From Strigamia acuminata (taxonomy: Eukaryota > Arthropoda > Chilopoda > Geophilomorpha > Linotaeniidae), in assembly GCA_949358305.1 (NCBI GenBank), contig OX442315.1, positions 1,798,001 through 1,862,000 on the forward strand: 64,000 nt of DNA, given 5' to 3'. The stretch's first letter is position 1; each line of letters opens with the position of its first letter. Of the stretch, positions 52,920 to 63,300 are shown in pieces. The position numbers and the translations under genes were made by a program. The notes under the pieces are model-generated. The model had not been told where the DNA came from. It searched no databases and was given only the letters and a program-made list of their open reading frames with translations.

Positions 52920-54360
52920 TAACTAGTGGCAAATTATAGGGCGTCATACTCCATGGTGAGAAAGCAACAACAAATATACTTTTAAAGGATTAAAACAGTG
53001 ATTATTTTTTTTGTTTTATCTTTTCTGCTTTTTTTTTGTTTTTAGTAATCATTTATTATTCAAAAAAAGTTTAAAATGTTTATGGGAAGGGAGAAGACCT
53101 TGGTACATTTGATCATATACGGTAACGGTGGTCTCAAGAAATACTCTAGTACATCCTGTAAAATTTGAGAGTCTTAAATATTCATTCTCTTTTTTAAAAA
53201 TCTTTTACGTTATGAATAAAATTTATTAATTTTTTACATTTTTAAATTGGTTGGGTATAACTAATAAAACTCAATATGTGGGACAGTACGGTGGACATCA
53301 TAGTGGAAGAAAAAATGACAAACAATATGTCAAAGAATAAGAATGGAGGAATCCAAATTTTAGGACAAAGAAGACAAGCACAATTCTGAGAAAGTTTCGT
53401 CTTTGATCTTTGATTTATTTCCGCGTCTTATTTAATGGGATGAAACCACAAGATCAGCAAACATGAAGTCCTGAGAAAATTTACATGGCTGCAAAACTGT
53501 GTAAAAGATTCGACATTTAATAGTGATTTGAAACCAGAGAAGCGGACTTCTCTATAATCAATGGTGAAGCATGACATGTGCCTTTTAATACACGACACAG
53601 AGATCACTGAATAACGAGTTGGACCCTTGGAGTTGCTGTCATGACGCATCAACGATCATCAACCAATAATCAATCATCCATTTCCTTTGCTACAAAGGAA
53701 ATAGATGCAAGCACTGTAATCCAGATAACAAAGTTGTGATGATAATTTTGATCGGTGACCGTCTGTCATCAGTATAGAATAAATAATTTGATAAAAAAAT
53801 ACATAAAAGAGAAGAGTATATTCACTTTATTTTTTTTGTGACAAATACATTTTATGTTATCATACATTTTTTTCTCACATTTGACACCTCTAAATAGAAC
53901 ATACTGTATCGCATCGTTTAAGCGCCCAGGTGTTTATTATTTTTTTTTAACAGACCATAGTGGCAATTTGAAACCGTGCCTGGCTTATTTTGGGGATCAG
54001 CGCTTATTCGTGGCCGCCGTCAATTCTGCAAATAGCCCACGACTGCCAGGCGCTACAAAGGCCGGGCGCCTTAATTGACCCTGACCAGACGTTTAAACGA
54101 GGCGGTAGAGTATTCAATCTACAATTATCTAAAGATTTTTTGAAATCTCAATGAATAGTAGGAGTACAGATAAGGTATACAGAGTTTAGGCTACATTATA
54201 ATAATTTTCATAATAGTATGTGATGTATAGAAAACGTGGTCAGAAATCGTGTAAATAGTGGTGTCTTCGATTTGTTAGTATAGTCAGCTAACTGCTGTCT
54301 AGTCAGCTAAGTGGCCGTCTAGTCCTCTAAATTGATAATAAAACAAATAAAGTTTACCAC
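52920..54360. other. Gene-poor spacer
   Basis: No coding frame supported. A GC-rich block at 53915-54100 contains several GGCGC and GCGCTTA phrases in both orientations and may be a small decayed repeat. Confidence 0.4.
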
Positions 54361-54705
54361 TTACATTAACGGTATCACGAAATTATTACCCGTGTCAATA
54401 CCATCGTCGATGAAATTACTACCGGTGTCAATTCCATCGTCGTTTTTCTCATCGGTACATGTTTCAATCATATCCTCAGTGTCACTTGCATCGATATGCA
54501 TAGAGCTGGTTTCTCCACTTCCAACTTCTTTCTTTTCGTTGTTTTCAATTAAATCAGGTTGGATGGGATCCTTTTTAAAGTACTGAGAACGAATTTTCGG
54601 AACATTGTCAGATGCTGACGGTTTTCCACGGATATCTGGGACCAAGTCTGATGCTGTAATTTTTTCGTAGTCCTGGTTTTGCATTGAGGTGTATGTAGGT
54701 TCCAT
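54361..54705 (-). CDS. Small acidic hypothetical protein, 114 aa
   Basis: ATG at 54705 (MEPTYTSMQNQDYEK). Very acidic and hydrophilic, probably disordered. Duplicated phrases: ITASDLVPDIRGKPSASDNVPKIR holds two related units, and DDGIDTG appears twice near the end. No domain. A TTTATATG box lies about 35 bp upstream. Coding status is moderately likely from composition and clean start; function unknown. Confidence 0.4.
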   Translation of the reverse strand: MEPTYTSMQNQDYEKITASDLVPDIRGKPSASDNVPKIRSQYFKKDPIQPDLIENNEKKEVGSGETSSMHIDASDTEDMIETCTDEKNDDGIDTGSNFIDDGIDTGNNFVIPLM

Positions 54706-54759
54706 TTCAGTAAGTAACTAATAATAGCATATAAATAAGGAAGATGAATCTATCTAATA

Positions 54760-55832
54760 TTGATTGTGTCTGTGAAATGGAAGGAAATGATCTTACTTTT
54801 ATACTGATTGAGGTTATACCTTAATTTTTTTTAAAAAAGAGTTTTTAAATAATAAAACGACATTGTGAAATACAATTCTAAATAAAGTAGTCTAGGAATT
54901 TTAATAAATAAAGTTAAGAGACATTGACCTCACAAGCCATGCATTTAAAACTCTGCAGCATTAATTGAATTAAATGATGCGTGTAATTTAATTTCTACAC
55001 TTTTATATTTAGATTGCAAATATAAAAAACAACAAACATTCAAGGAAAATGTTGGATGCTTTAAGATTTTTTAAATGAAAAAATTAAATGTGATATAAGA
55101 AAGATGTGTGGATAGGTAAACAGGTTTTGACGCCACTACATCAAGGTTGTCATGTAAGCACTGAGAATTAAAATATAAAAATAAACGCAATAAATAAATT
55201 ATTAAGTCTTGTTGAGATTTTTAAACATTTCCATTACACGCGCATGAATTAGTTGAAATTAAAAAGAACCGGTCAGTATCATTCGGTCATTGTCATTTCT
55301 CGATTTTCTTAATTTCCTTTAAAGCGATAATGGTTTGGTTTAATTAATTAACGCGAAAACGCACCGCGAAAACGATAGTCGAATTTATTCAGTAGTAAGT
55401 TATCTGCTCGGTGTCTAATCCGCGCGTATTTAATTTTAAAAATAAAACATCTTTGTTAATTTTCAACGCAATTCCTAATCCATCCGTGTAGAATTAATTT
55501 ATTGTAATTCCGGGTTGGTATGTAAAATTGTGTTTCAGAATATACGGGGCTCTAAAATCTGGTTTGAAATTACAACACACACCCGCATTCTATTGGAAGA
55601 TTGCGTTGATATTAGCCCTTTTTTAAACTATCCGTCCAGTATCAGCACAAAGCAGTGGTGGAGACTGGCAATAAGACTAGCTAGTCCAATAGCAAGCGGG
55701 CCCTGATTTCGGCTTGGACCGTCCGATGAATACTCGACTGGGAGAAAATTCCGAACAGGAAATTAACTGAAAATTCCACAATGCGGATTAATCATCGTGC
55801 GGATTAGGAACCTCGCAGAATGAATCATTTTA
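54760..55832. other. AT-rich spacer
   Basis: No gene seen. Short frames near 55515-55706 lack coding features. Confidence 0.4.
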
Positions 55833-56130
55833 GGGGCCGTCCATAAATTACGTAACACTCCAGGGGAAAGAAGGTTTCAAATTTTGCTACGGATCATTAG
55901 GAAGGAAGAGGGGAGGGTTCTCAATAATGTTACGGTCCATGAAAAGAATTTTTAAATATTTAAAAATTGAAAATATACGCGTTTTTGAGATTGACTTTTG
56001 AAAATTTTTTGGGGTAATTTCTGTTTTATTACGTAATTAGGGTGTGCGGGGGGTTTGGGAATTTATCACGGCGATGTTACAGGAGTCTAAAATGGCCAAA
56101 ATTTGCGTTACGTAATTTATGGACGACACC
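55833..56130. mobile_element. PIF/Harbinger-type MITE, 298 bp
   Basis: Ends are inverted repeats: GGGGCCGTCCATAAATTACG at left; the right-end complement reads GGTGTCGTCCATAAATTACG and matches further through TAAC. Flanked by TTA on both sides, the 3-bp duplication typical of PIF/Harbinger. No ORF inside. Confidence 0.75.
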
Positions 56131-56219
56131 TTATTACATTTTATTATTTTGGAAATTTCGGCGCGGGAAAGCTGAAGAGGGATGAATTTGCCGCAGATTA
56201 AGAACAAACTAAGCATTGA

Positions 56220-57181
56220 CTGTGTGGTGATCTCAAAATATTCACCAACTTAGAAGATTAAATTAATTATCTTCTAATTAATTTGACTGTGGCACACGCC
56301 AAGTCAGATCATGTGACCGAGGGGAGAAATCCTCTCTAGGCACATATCACCCCAGGTTGTCCGGGGTGAAAACGGTTATTAGCCGTTATGGTGCAATATG
56401 GTGTAATAACCACTAGTTGCACCCATTTGAGCTAAGTGCGCAGGTTTTCTGCGCAATATTGAAGCGTGCTGGGCTCGCGTCTTGGCTCAAATCGGGACTC
56501 TGAAAAATACAACAACAACCTCAACATCACTGCTTTTGCTCCTGAAAGAAAAGTATTGATAGAGGACCGTTGTAACTCAGTTTCACCTGCTATCTTTGTG
56601 TATCAAACGCACAAAGCCAGCAATCCTGCTTGAATTAGCCGTCGCTAATTCCAGCAATCGAGAAGAGAAGATTCCCGACGATCGTGAACCATCGCCGTCG
56701 CTGTTGCGCGAACGACAGCCACCGCCATCGTACGAAAGCCGGACGCCTACAGCCGTCAACCACCGCCGCCGAGCCGTCGCACGAGCCGTAGAAGGAGCCC
56801 ACGAGAACCATCGTCTTCGACCATCGTTCGTGAGTTCGTAGAACGAAGACAATTTGCCTTCGCCTAACAACTTCAAGTTGTTTAAGCGCCATTTCTGACG
56901 CTTTGTAGCTTGCAACAGTCGTTGCAAGCCCTTCCTTTGTTTCATTGTTTCCCGCTCATTTTATTCTGTGATATTCACAATCATAATTAGTATATATTGT
57001 AATTTATCGAATAAAACATTTGTGTGATTTTTATTACCATAATAAACTGTCTTTTTATTCCTATTTCCGTAAACTTAACCCTAGACAAGTTTCGGCCGCG
57101 ATATAAGTCTTGTAAAGCATTCACCTGCGGTTTCTGCTTAATTTATTAGAAATTAAGTGGATAAAAACCCGGATCGCAGCA
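56220..57181 (+). repeat. 5' LTR of second gypsy element
   Basis: About 960 bp from TGTGTGGTGATC to CCCGGATCGCAGCA. The left edge is inferred by similarity with the solo LTR at 45392. Contains GC-rich segments whose internal frames (about 56583-56945) are not separate genes. Confidence 0.75.
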
Positions 57182-57183
57182 CG

Positions 57184-57201
57184 TGGGGGCCCGTCCGGGA
57201 T
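57184..57201 (+). other. tRNA-Pro-type primer-binding site
   Basis: TGGGGGCCCGTCCGGGAT lies two bases after the LTR. It differs at one base from the well-known retroviral proline-tRNA primer site. Confidence 0.85.
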
Positions 57202-57295
57202 AGTCATTGTATAAATTTTGATAGTTTAAAATTTACCCGCCATTTTTATCTTGCTTATCTTTCTTCTCTATCCTTTCTTTGTCTTCATTTGAAAA

Positions 57296-60200
57296 ATGGC
57301 GACTCCAGGCGAAAAGAGACCGAGAGGCAGACCAGCGAAGAGACGAGTGGCGATCGATCTACCAGCCGTGGATCAAGAAGTGACTGAGTCACAAGAACTG
57401 TTTGAAACTATGGATCAAACAGCTAACTGTAACTCGGCACAGTTAATCGTGAATGAATTCACGCAAGCGTTGGAGCGACAACAGCCATCCCCGCCCAGCG
57501 GCCAGTTGGACTTAAAAAATCCAACTGGAAGTGGCCGTTCCAAGTCGCAAAACGATGATTTGAATTTACGAATTCAATCATCAAGTGCGGAGCACTCGCT
57601 GAATTCATCACCGGTTCAAGGTGCAGCACAACAAGATTCTGAGAACTCCAATATGGAAGTTTCTCATTCTCCCGTGCGTGTTACCATGATGGACGCACTC
57701 CGTGAGCAAGCTAGGCTCGAGGGAGTAAAAGTCACTAGCGAAATGACTGTGGAACAAATCCACAAAGCTATGGTTCGCAAACAAAGCCAAAAAGACGTTG
57801 AAATCGTCAGAACAAGCTTGCAAGCAGAGTTCGAGCGAATGCGTGCAGAAATGCATCAGCAAAATGCCGAACTAAAACAACAACGTGCGAATGACCATGT
57901 TAAGTTGTTACAATTAGAACAGGAAAAAGCTTCCTGGCTAATTACTGACGAAGAGCAACAACAAAGGCTCGAGCAACTAAATCAAGCCCAAAAAGATTTA
58001 GAAATTGCTAATGAAAATTTGAGATTGGCCAACGCAAATTTGCGAGAAGCCAACACAAATTTAATGACTGCCGAACTAACCGCCCCAGTTCGAGCGAGGG
58101 AAGTAATTCCCTCCACTTCTCGAAATTACGAGAATCATGCTGCAGAGCAAGCAGCAAGAGCTAAGCGATTAGCACAACGAGAAAATGAAGTATTTCTCGC
58201 TCGACAGCAGTCCGTAATTGATGCTGGTCAAGCCGCCAAAAGTCAAAGTACTGCAGAGCAGTTATTACGTGCCGACTTAGCTGCGCAAGCTCGTGAAAAC
58301 GAAATTCTTCGCGCAGATCTATTGACGGTACAAGAGAACTTTGCAGTAGTCGTACAAAAAGTACAAGACGTTTGTGGCGAAGATAATTTTGCAAAGCCAG
58401 CCCCAGTTTTGCAAAAAGGTGCTTCCAAATCACCTGAGTTGATTGATTTAACATCAGCTAAACCAAAAGTCAGTCGGCAATCAAGTTGGACTGACAGTGA
58501 TGACTCACGCAGTAGTCGTGGAAGCCGTAATAGTCATCACAGTCGCAAAAAGAGAAAGCGACAACCCGACCCGACCGAATATCATTCCCCAAAAGTTCCG
58601 CAAAATTCGGATAGATTCTTTAGCAATAGTGACCAATTAATTGGATTGCTGGCGAAAAAGAATAAAGAACGTGAGAAACCACACGATCGTGGACGGTCAC
58701 ACGATAATCCGCGAGAAGGCTCACCGAAACGAGATTGTCATAACGACATCCGTGATGGGCCGAGATACCGTGGAAATCCACCAGGTGGTGATCCACCAGG
58801 TGGAGACAGTTCAGATGGACATGGAGGTGGCCACTCACGTGACCACAATTCGAATGGCAATCGAGGTGGAAGGGGACCACCAAATGGAGACCGTCGTCCG
58901 CCAGATGGCGACGATCCTCCGGACCCTGATCCGCCGCCAAATCCGAATCATGAATCTGCGTCAGATACAGATTCCTCACATCCCAGTGTGAGAGGGCGAT
59001 CTCGTCACAGAACACGTAGTAGAACTCAAAGACCCGATTTTTACACGAAAGATGAGATTGACCAGTTGTTGAGGCAAAATGCTCAACAACAGCGAAAAAA
59101 CAGAAGGGATAAAATTATTTTGCAAAAAATAAATGAATTTACTTCTGATAAATGGACTCATCAAACAACAGATGAAAAGTTCATTAGATGGGATCGAGTT
59201 ATCCCACATGCCTATAATGGAAATTGGCAAGCAGGGTCAAACCTCTTGCTGGAAATATTCGAACTAGGCAAAGTTCACAGTTTTGGCTGTGAAGGAGCAT
59301 TGGCCCATCTAGTACCAAGAATACTGGTTGGCGATGTCAAGGAGTGGTTTCGCAGGAAAGACTTCACGAAGTGGGATGACTTCGTTAAACAATTTATGTT
59401 TAAATTTGGTGAATCGAGCGAAGACATCAAGACGCTCTGGAGATGTCTTAAGCAACGAAAAGGCGAAAGCTTACATTCGTACATGCTAAGAGCAGAGAAT
59501 CTGCTTGGCAGAATGCCACATGCTGTTACTGATGCAACAGCTGATGATCAGTTTAGAGCTGGCCTCACAGAATATAGTAAAAATATTCTGATGATGTCGG
59601 ACGCTCCCGACCCGGGGAAATTCTCCGAGTTAAACGAGTTCATGGAGGTCAATCAATTGCGCATTGACGAAAAGTACAAAGCTTACCTTACAGATAGCGA
59701 AAGGTCAGCGTACTTAAAGCGAGAGAAAAGACTCGCTGAGCAAAACAATGAAACCTTTAATGGTTTGAAATTGTTGCAGCCACCTAGTTACGAAGACTTT
59801 CTAGACGAAGTGGAAGGGAAGAGTTCGAAAAAAGAATCTTCCAAAAAGGACGTCAAAAATCCTCATTCAGTCCCTAAGTTACACGCCAATATAACTGGAG
59901 CTGAAACTCCGCCATCTGAAGCTGAAGAAGCTGAAGAGGAGGAGGAAGCAGGAGATGAGACGTTGGCTTTATTGGCCAAAGCAGCGGCGTTGTTAGCAAA
60001 AAATAACCCCGTTGCAGGCAAATGGAAGCCAAAAATGAAACCAAAAAATGTTTCTTTTGACGCATCAAAGGTGAATACCGAAAGGAATTCAAAGTCACCT
60101 GCGGTGTCGCCTGAGCGCCGGTATGACGCTCGTTCTCGTTCTGCCTCACCAGCAGCAACAAAAAAGAAATCGCCTGCCACTGATCCATGCAATTTATGCA

Positions 60201-60319
60201 AAAAATTAGGGCATTGGCAAAAAGACTGCCCTTCCTCTAAAAAGGACAAACCAGTGTCAACAGCTGAGTTTGAAAAAGCAGTCAAGATCATAACTGACAT
60301 GTTTCGAAAAAACTTGTAG
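57296..60319 (+). CDS. gag: Gag of second gypsy element, unusually long
   Basis: 1007 aa, ATG at 57296. Residues 1-15 carry a KRPRGRPAKRR AT-hook/NLS-like motif. About 150-280 is a Gln/Glu-rich coiled coil (MVRKQSQKDVEIV onward). About 390-580 is an Arg/Ser- and Gly/Pro/Asp-rich disordered stretch (SRSSRGSRNSHHSRKKRKR; GGDPPGGD). About 600-760 is the retrotransposon capsid-like domain (WDRVIPHAYNGNW, VKEWFRRKDFTKWDDF). A Glu-rich segment and one CCHC knuckle, CNLCKKLGHWQKDC (about 963-976), follow. It is much longer than common Gag, owing to the N-terminal coiled coil and RS-like region. It ends TTG TAG just after the shift heptamer. Confidence 0.9.
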   Translation: MATPGEKRPRGRPAKRRVAIDLPAVDQEVTESQELFETMDQTANCNSAQLIVNEFTQALERQQPSPPSGQLDLKNPTGSGRSKSQNDDLNLRIQSSSAEHSLNSSPVQGAAQQDSENSNMEVSHSPVRVTMMDALREQARLEGVKVTSEMTVEQIHKAMVRKQSQKDVEIVRTSLQAEFERMRAEMHQQNAELKQQRANDHVKLLQLEQEKASWLITDEEQQQRLEQLNQAQKDLEIANENLRLANANLREANTNLMTAELTAPVRAREVIPSTSRNYENHAAEQAARAKRLAQRENEVFLARQQSVIDAGQAAKSQSTAEQLLRADLAAQARENEILRADLLTVQENFAVVVQKVQDVCGEDNFAKPAPVLQKGASKSPELIDLTSAKPKVSRQSSWTDSDDSRSSRGSRNSHHSRKKRKRQPDPTEYHSPKVPQNSDRFFSNSDQLIGLLAKKNKEREKPHDRGRSHDNPREGSPKRDCHNDIRDGPRYRGNPPGGDPPGGDSSDGHGGGHSRDHNSNGNRGGRGPPNGDRRPPDGDDPPDPDPPPNPNHESASDTDSSHPSVRGRSRHRTRSRTQRPDFYTKDEIDQLLRQNAQQQRKNRRDKIILQKINEFTSDKWTHQTTDEKFIRWDRVIPHAYNGNWQAGSNLLLEIFELGKVHSFGCEGALAHLVPRILVGDVKEWFRRKDFTKWDDFVKQFMFKFGESSEDIKTLWRCLKQRKGESLHSYMLRAENLLGRMPHAVTDATADDQFRAGLTEYSKNILMMSDAPDPGKFSELNEFMEVNQLRIDEKYKAYLTDSERSAYLKREKRLAEQNNETFNGLKLLQPPSYEDFLDEVEGKSSKKESSKKDVKNPHSVPKLHANITGAETPPSEAEEAEEEEEAGDETLALLAKAAALLAKNNPVAGKWKPKMKPKNVSFDASKVNTERNSKSPAVSPERRYDARSRSASPAATKKKSPATDPCNLCKKLGHWQKDCPSSKKDKPVSTAEFEKAVKIITDMFRKNL
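60307..60313 (+). other. -1 ribosomal frameshift heptamer A AAA AAC
   Basis: In gag phase CGA AAA AAC TTG TAG: a canonical X XXY YYZ slippery sequence two codons before the gag stop. The -1 frame is open from here through pol. Confidence 0.85.
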
Positions 60320-63300
60320 ACGCAGATCCATCAGGTCTAGTGGACGCTGCGTCACCTCCGAAATCGGAATCAGAGAATGAAAATCTGAAGATAATGGAAG
60401 ATGTTGGAGAAGTTATTGATGAATTAATTCGTCAAACAGAACTAAAAGAAAAAGAATCTCTTGAGTTAAAAAAGGAGATTGTCGGCGAAACTCCGACTGA
60501 AGAAGACACTTCCAATATTAAAGATAAAGTCGAAGTTAAAGACGATAGACCAAGCTCAGTTCCAGAGACACCTGGAATTGAGGAGTGCATTAAGTTATTT
60601 GCAGCTACAACTCTTGATACCAATGAGTTATTAGATGAATTGCCTTTGGAGCCTCCAATTACAGTTCATCATAAATTGCGCAAGTTTGAGTGCAAACTGG
60701 CTGGAATACCAAACAGCCAAGACCTTCCGACGTTAAAGTTAGAAACGTTAAAAGGTGTAATAACTGGAATGTTGGACTCAGGAGCAAATAAAAGCTTCCT
60801 AGCCACTTCAGTTATTAATCAATTAGGTCTAGAAAAATATCTACGACCTATCGGACCTGGTGTCAGAGTTACGACGGCAAGTGAAGAAGTCACTCCAGAT
60901 GGAACCATCCATCTTTCATTTCGATGGACACATGGCACGTTACGTCATCCGTTCATCGTAATACCAAATAAGTATCCAATGGTACTATTGGGTTGCGATT
61001 TTATGAATAAATTAAAAATCCAACCTAATCCACCGACGATGTCTTGGAATTTCACGCAACCTGTGGATGCAGATTTACCCTACATTCCACAAGCGTTGCT
61101 GGAACGTTATTTGGAAAAGATAGAGGAACCCGATTCCTCATTTGTGACCTTTGCAAAAGCTTACGCTGCAAGTGTAACTCAAGGCAAAATTGATGAAGAG
61201 AATTTCATCCAGAAGTTAGTCGAAGAAGCTAACTTAAATTTGGAGCAATCCAAATTATTAGAAAAGATGTTATCCAAACATAAAAGGATTATTTCTAAAG
61301 ATCCAGGTAAAACACACCTGGTTAAGCACAAAATTGAGCTTGACACGGAGAAACCCATCCGTGTCCCCTTTAAGAGCATAAACCCTCAAAAAAGGGAAAT
61401 AATCAGACAACTTTGTCAAGACATGATTGACAAAGGCGTAGTCGTCAAAGCTGAAGGCGATTACGGAATGCGGCCAGTCCTAGTCATGCGACCAGGAAAC
61501 GACCCACGCTTGTGCATTGATTTTCGCCCCATCAATACACATACTAAGTACAACCCACCTCAAATGCCAACAATTGAGGAAATTCTGCGAGAAATCGGAG
61601 AATTCGAATGGGTCAGTACTATAGATCTGACCAAGGGATATTGGCAGATAGAATTGCGACCTGAAGACAGAGAAAAAACTGCCTTCTGGAGCCCAATGGG
61701 AAGACTAATGTTTTTAGTCATGCCTTTCGGATTAGTAAACGCACCAACTACCTTCCAAGAATTGATGGAAAAAGTTTTGGGTGACGTTTACAGAAAATTT
61801 GCATGGGCATATTTGGATGACATAATTGTTGTATCCAAATCGTTCGAAGAACACATTAAACATTTAGATATAGTGTTTAAAAAATTGGCAGAAGCTAATT
61901 TACATGCGCATCCTGGCAAGACGCATCTCTGTAGAAAGGAATTAATTTTTCTAGGCTACAAAGTAGGAGTAGAAGGACTTGCAGTAGACCCTAAAAAAGT
62001 CGCTGCAATTACGCAATTTCCGGCTCCTACCAATCTTAAGGAATTACAAAGATTTCTAGGCATGGTGAATTTCTTTCACCGCCTAATCAAGAATTTGGCC
62101 ACAGTGGCAGAACCACTAAGGCCTCTCTTGAAGAAAGATGCGGAGTTCGATTGGGAACTGCATCATCAAGCAGCATTCGACGCAATAAAAGACCTGCTTA
62201 CGAATGCTGAAACAATGAAGATGCCTGACTTGTACATGCCATTTATTGTTCATACTGACGCCAGTAAACAAGGGTTGGGTGCAGCCCTTACACAAAAGAA
62301 AAATGTGGATGGCCAAGAAGTCGAAATGCCATGCGTGTATGCAAGCAGAAGCTTGCAACCCGCTGAAAAGAATTATACTGTGACAGAATTAGAATGTCTC
62401 GCAGTAGTATGGGGATTACGCAAATTTCGCCCATACTTAGAGTACACTACATTCACTGTACAAACGGATCACCAAGCACTTAGGTGGTTGATGTCGTTAT
62501 CTGACCCGTCGGGCAGATTAGCTCGTTGGCAAATGGAGCTGATGGCGTATTCGTTCGAAATACAATACGTCAAAGGTCCGCTAAATGTAATAGCAGACGC
62601 ATTGTCACGTGCACCTGTCAGCGCACCTGACGAACCAGAAGACGATGGCGATAATGATGATTTATTATCATATTGTCCATCTCCTTGCCGAAGTTGGCAA
62701 ATGGGAAAATTGAACGAATTACCCAAGTCAATAATAGTTAATGACGACGATCAAGCATTAATTAATTTTTGTATTAACATGCATGATCCGTCAGGAACCC
62801 CTGACGTCGAATTAAGAGCTATGATGGCTAAAAAATTCGAGCTGCCAACAACAAATGTTTTAATTAAAGCATTTGCAGCTAAAATTGCGAAGCAATTAGA
62901 ATGTGATCCTCCAACGAGAGATGACATTATTGCAGCGCAAAAAGCAGACGAATTTTGCCAACATATTCGCAATTACTTGCTAAACAAGCAATATCCAAGT
63001 TACATAGTAACTCGTCTTCAAAGAAGAAACTTTGAAAGACACGCGAGTACTTATCTCATTGAAGAAGATATGCTACTCCATTATCATCCTACCTCCACCG
63101 ATGAATTGGGAGAGGATGGTAGGGCACTTAAAGTTGTTGTGCCAAGAAAATTGATTTATAAAATCATTTGGTTGATGCACGGACATCCACTGTCCGGCCA
63201 CCCAGGCATTGCGAGGACAATGTACCGAACTCGAAGAGTTTATACCTGGAAAGGTATGAAACGTGATATTACACGTTTTATTCAACATTGTCAAGGATGT

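Noticed and set aside
53915-54100. GC-rich block with GCGCTTA phrases as a transposon
   Set aside because: Inverted similarity is short and no target duplication was found; too weak to call.
56583-56945. Arg/Trp-rich frames in the second gypsy LTR
   Set aside because: Located wholly within the LTR; no domain, and several overlapping frames are open because of GC content.
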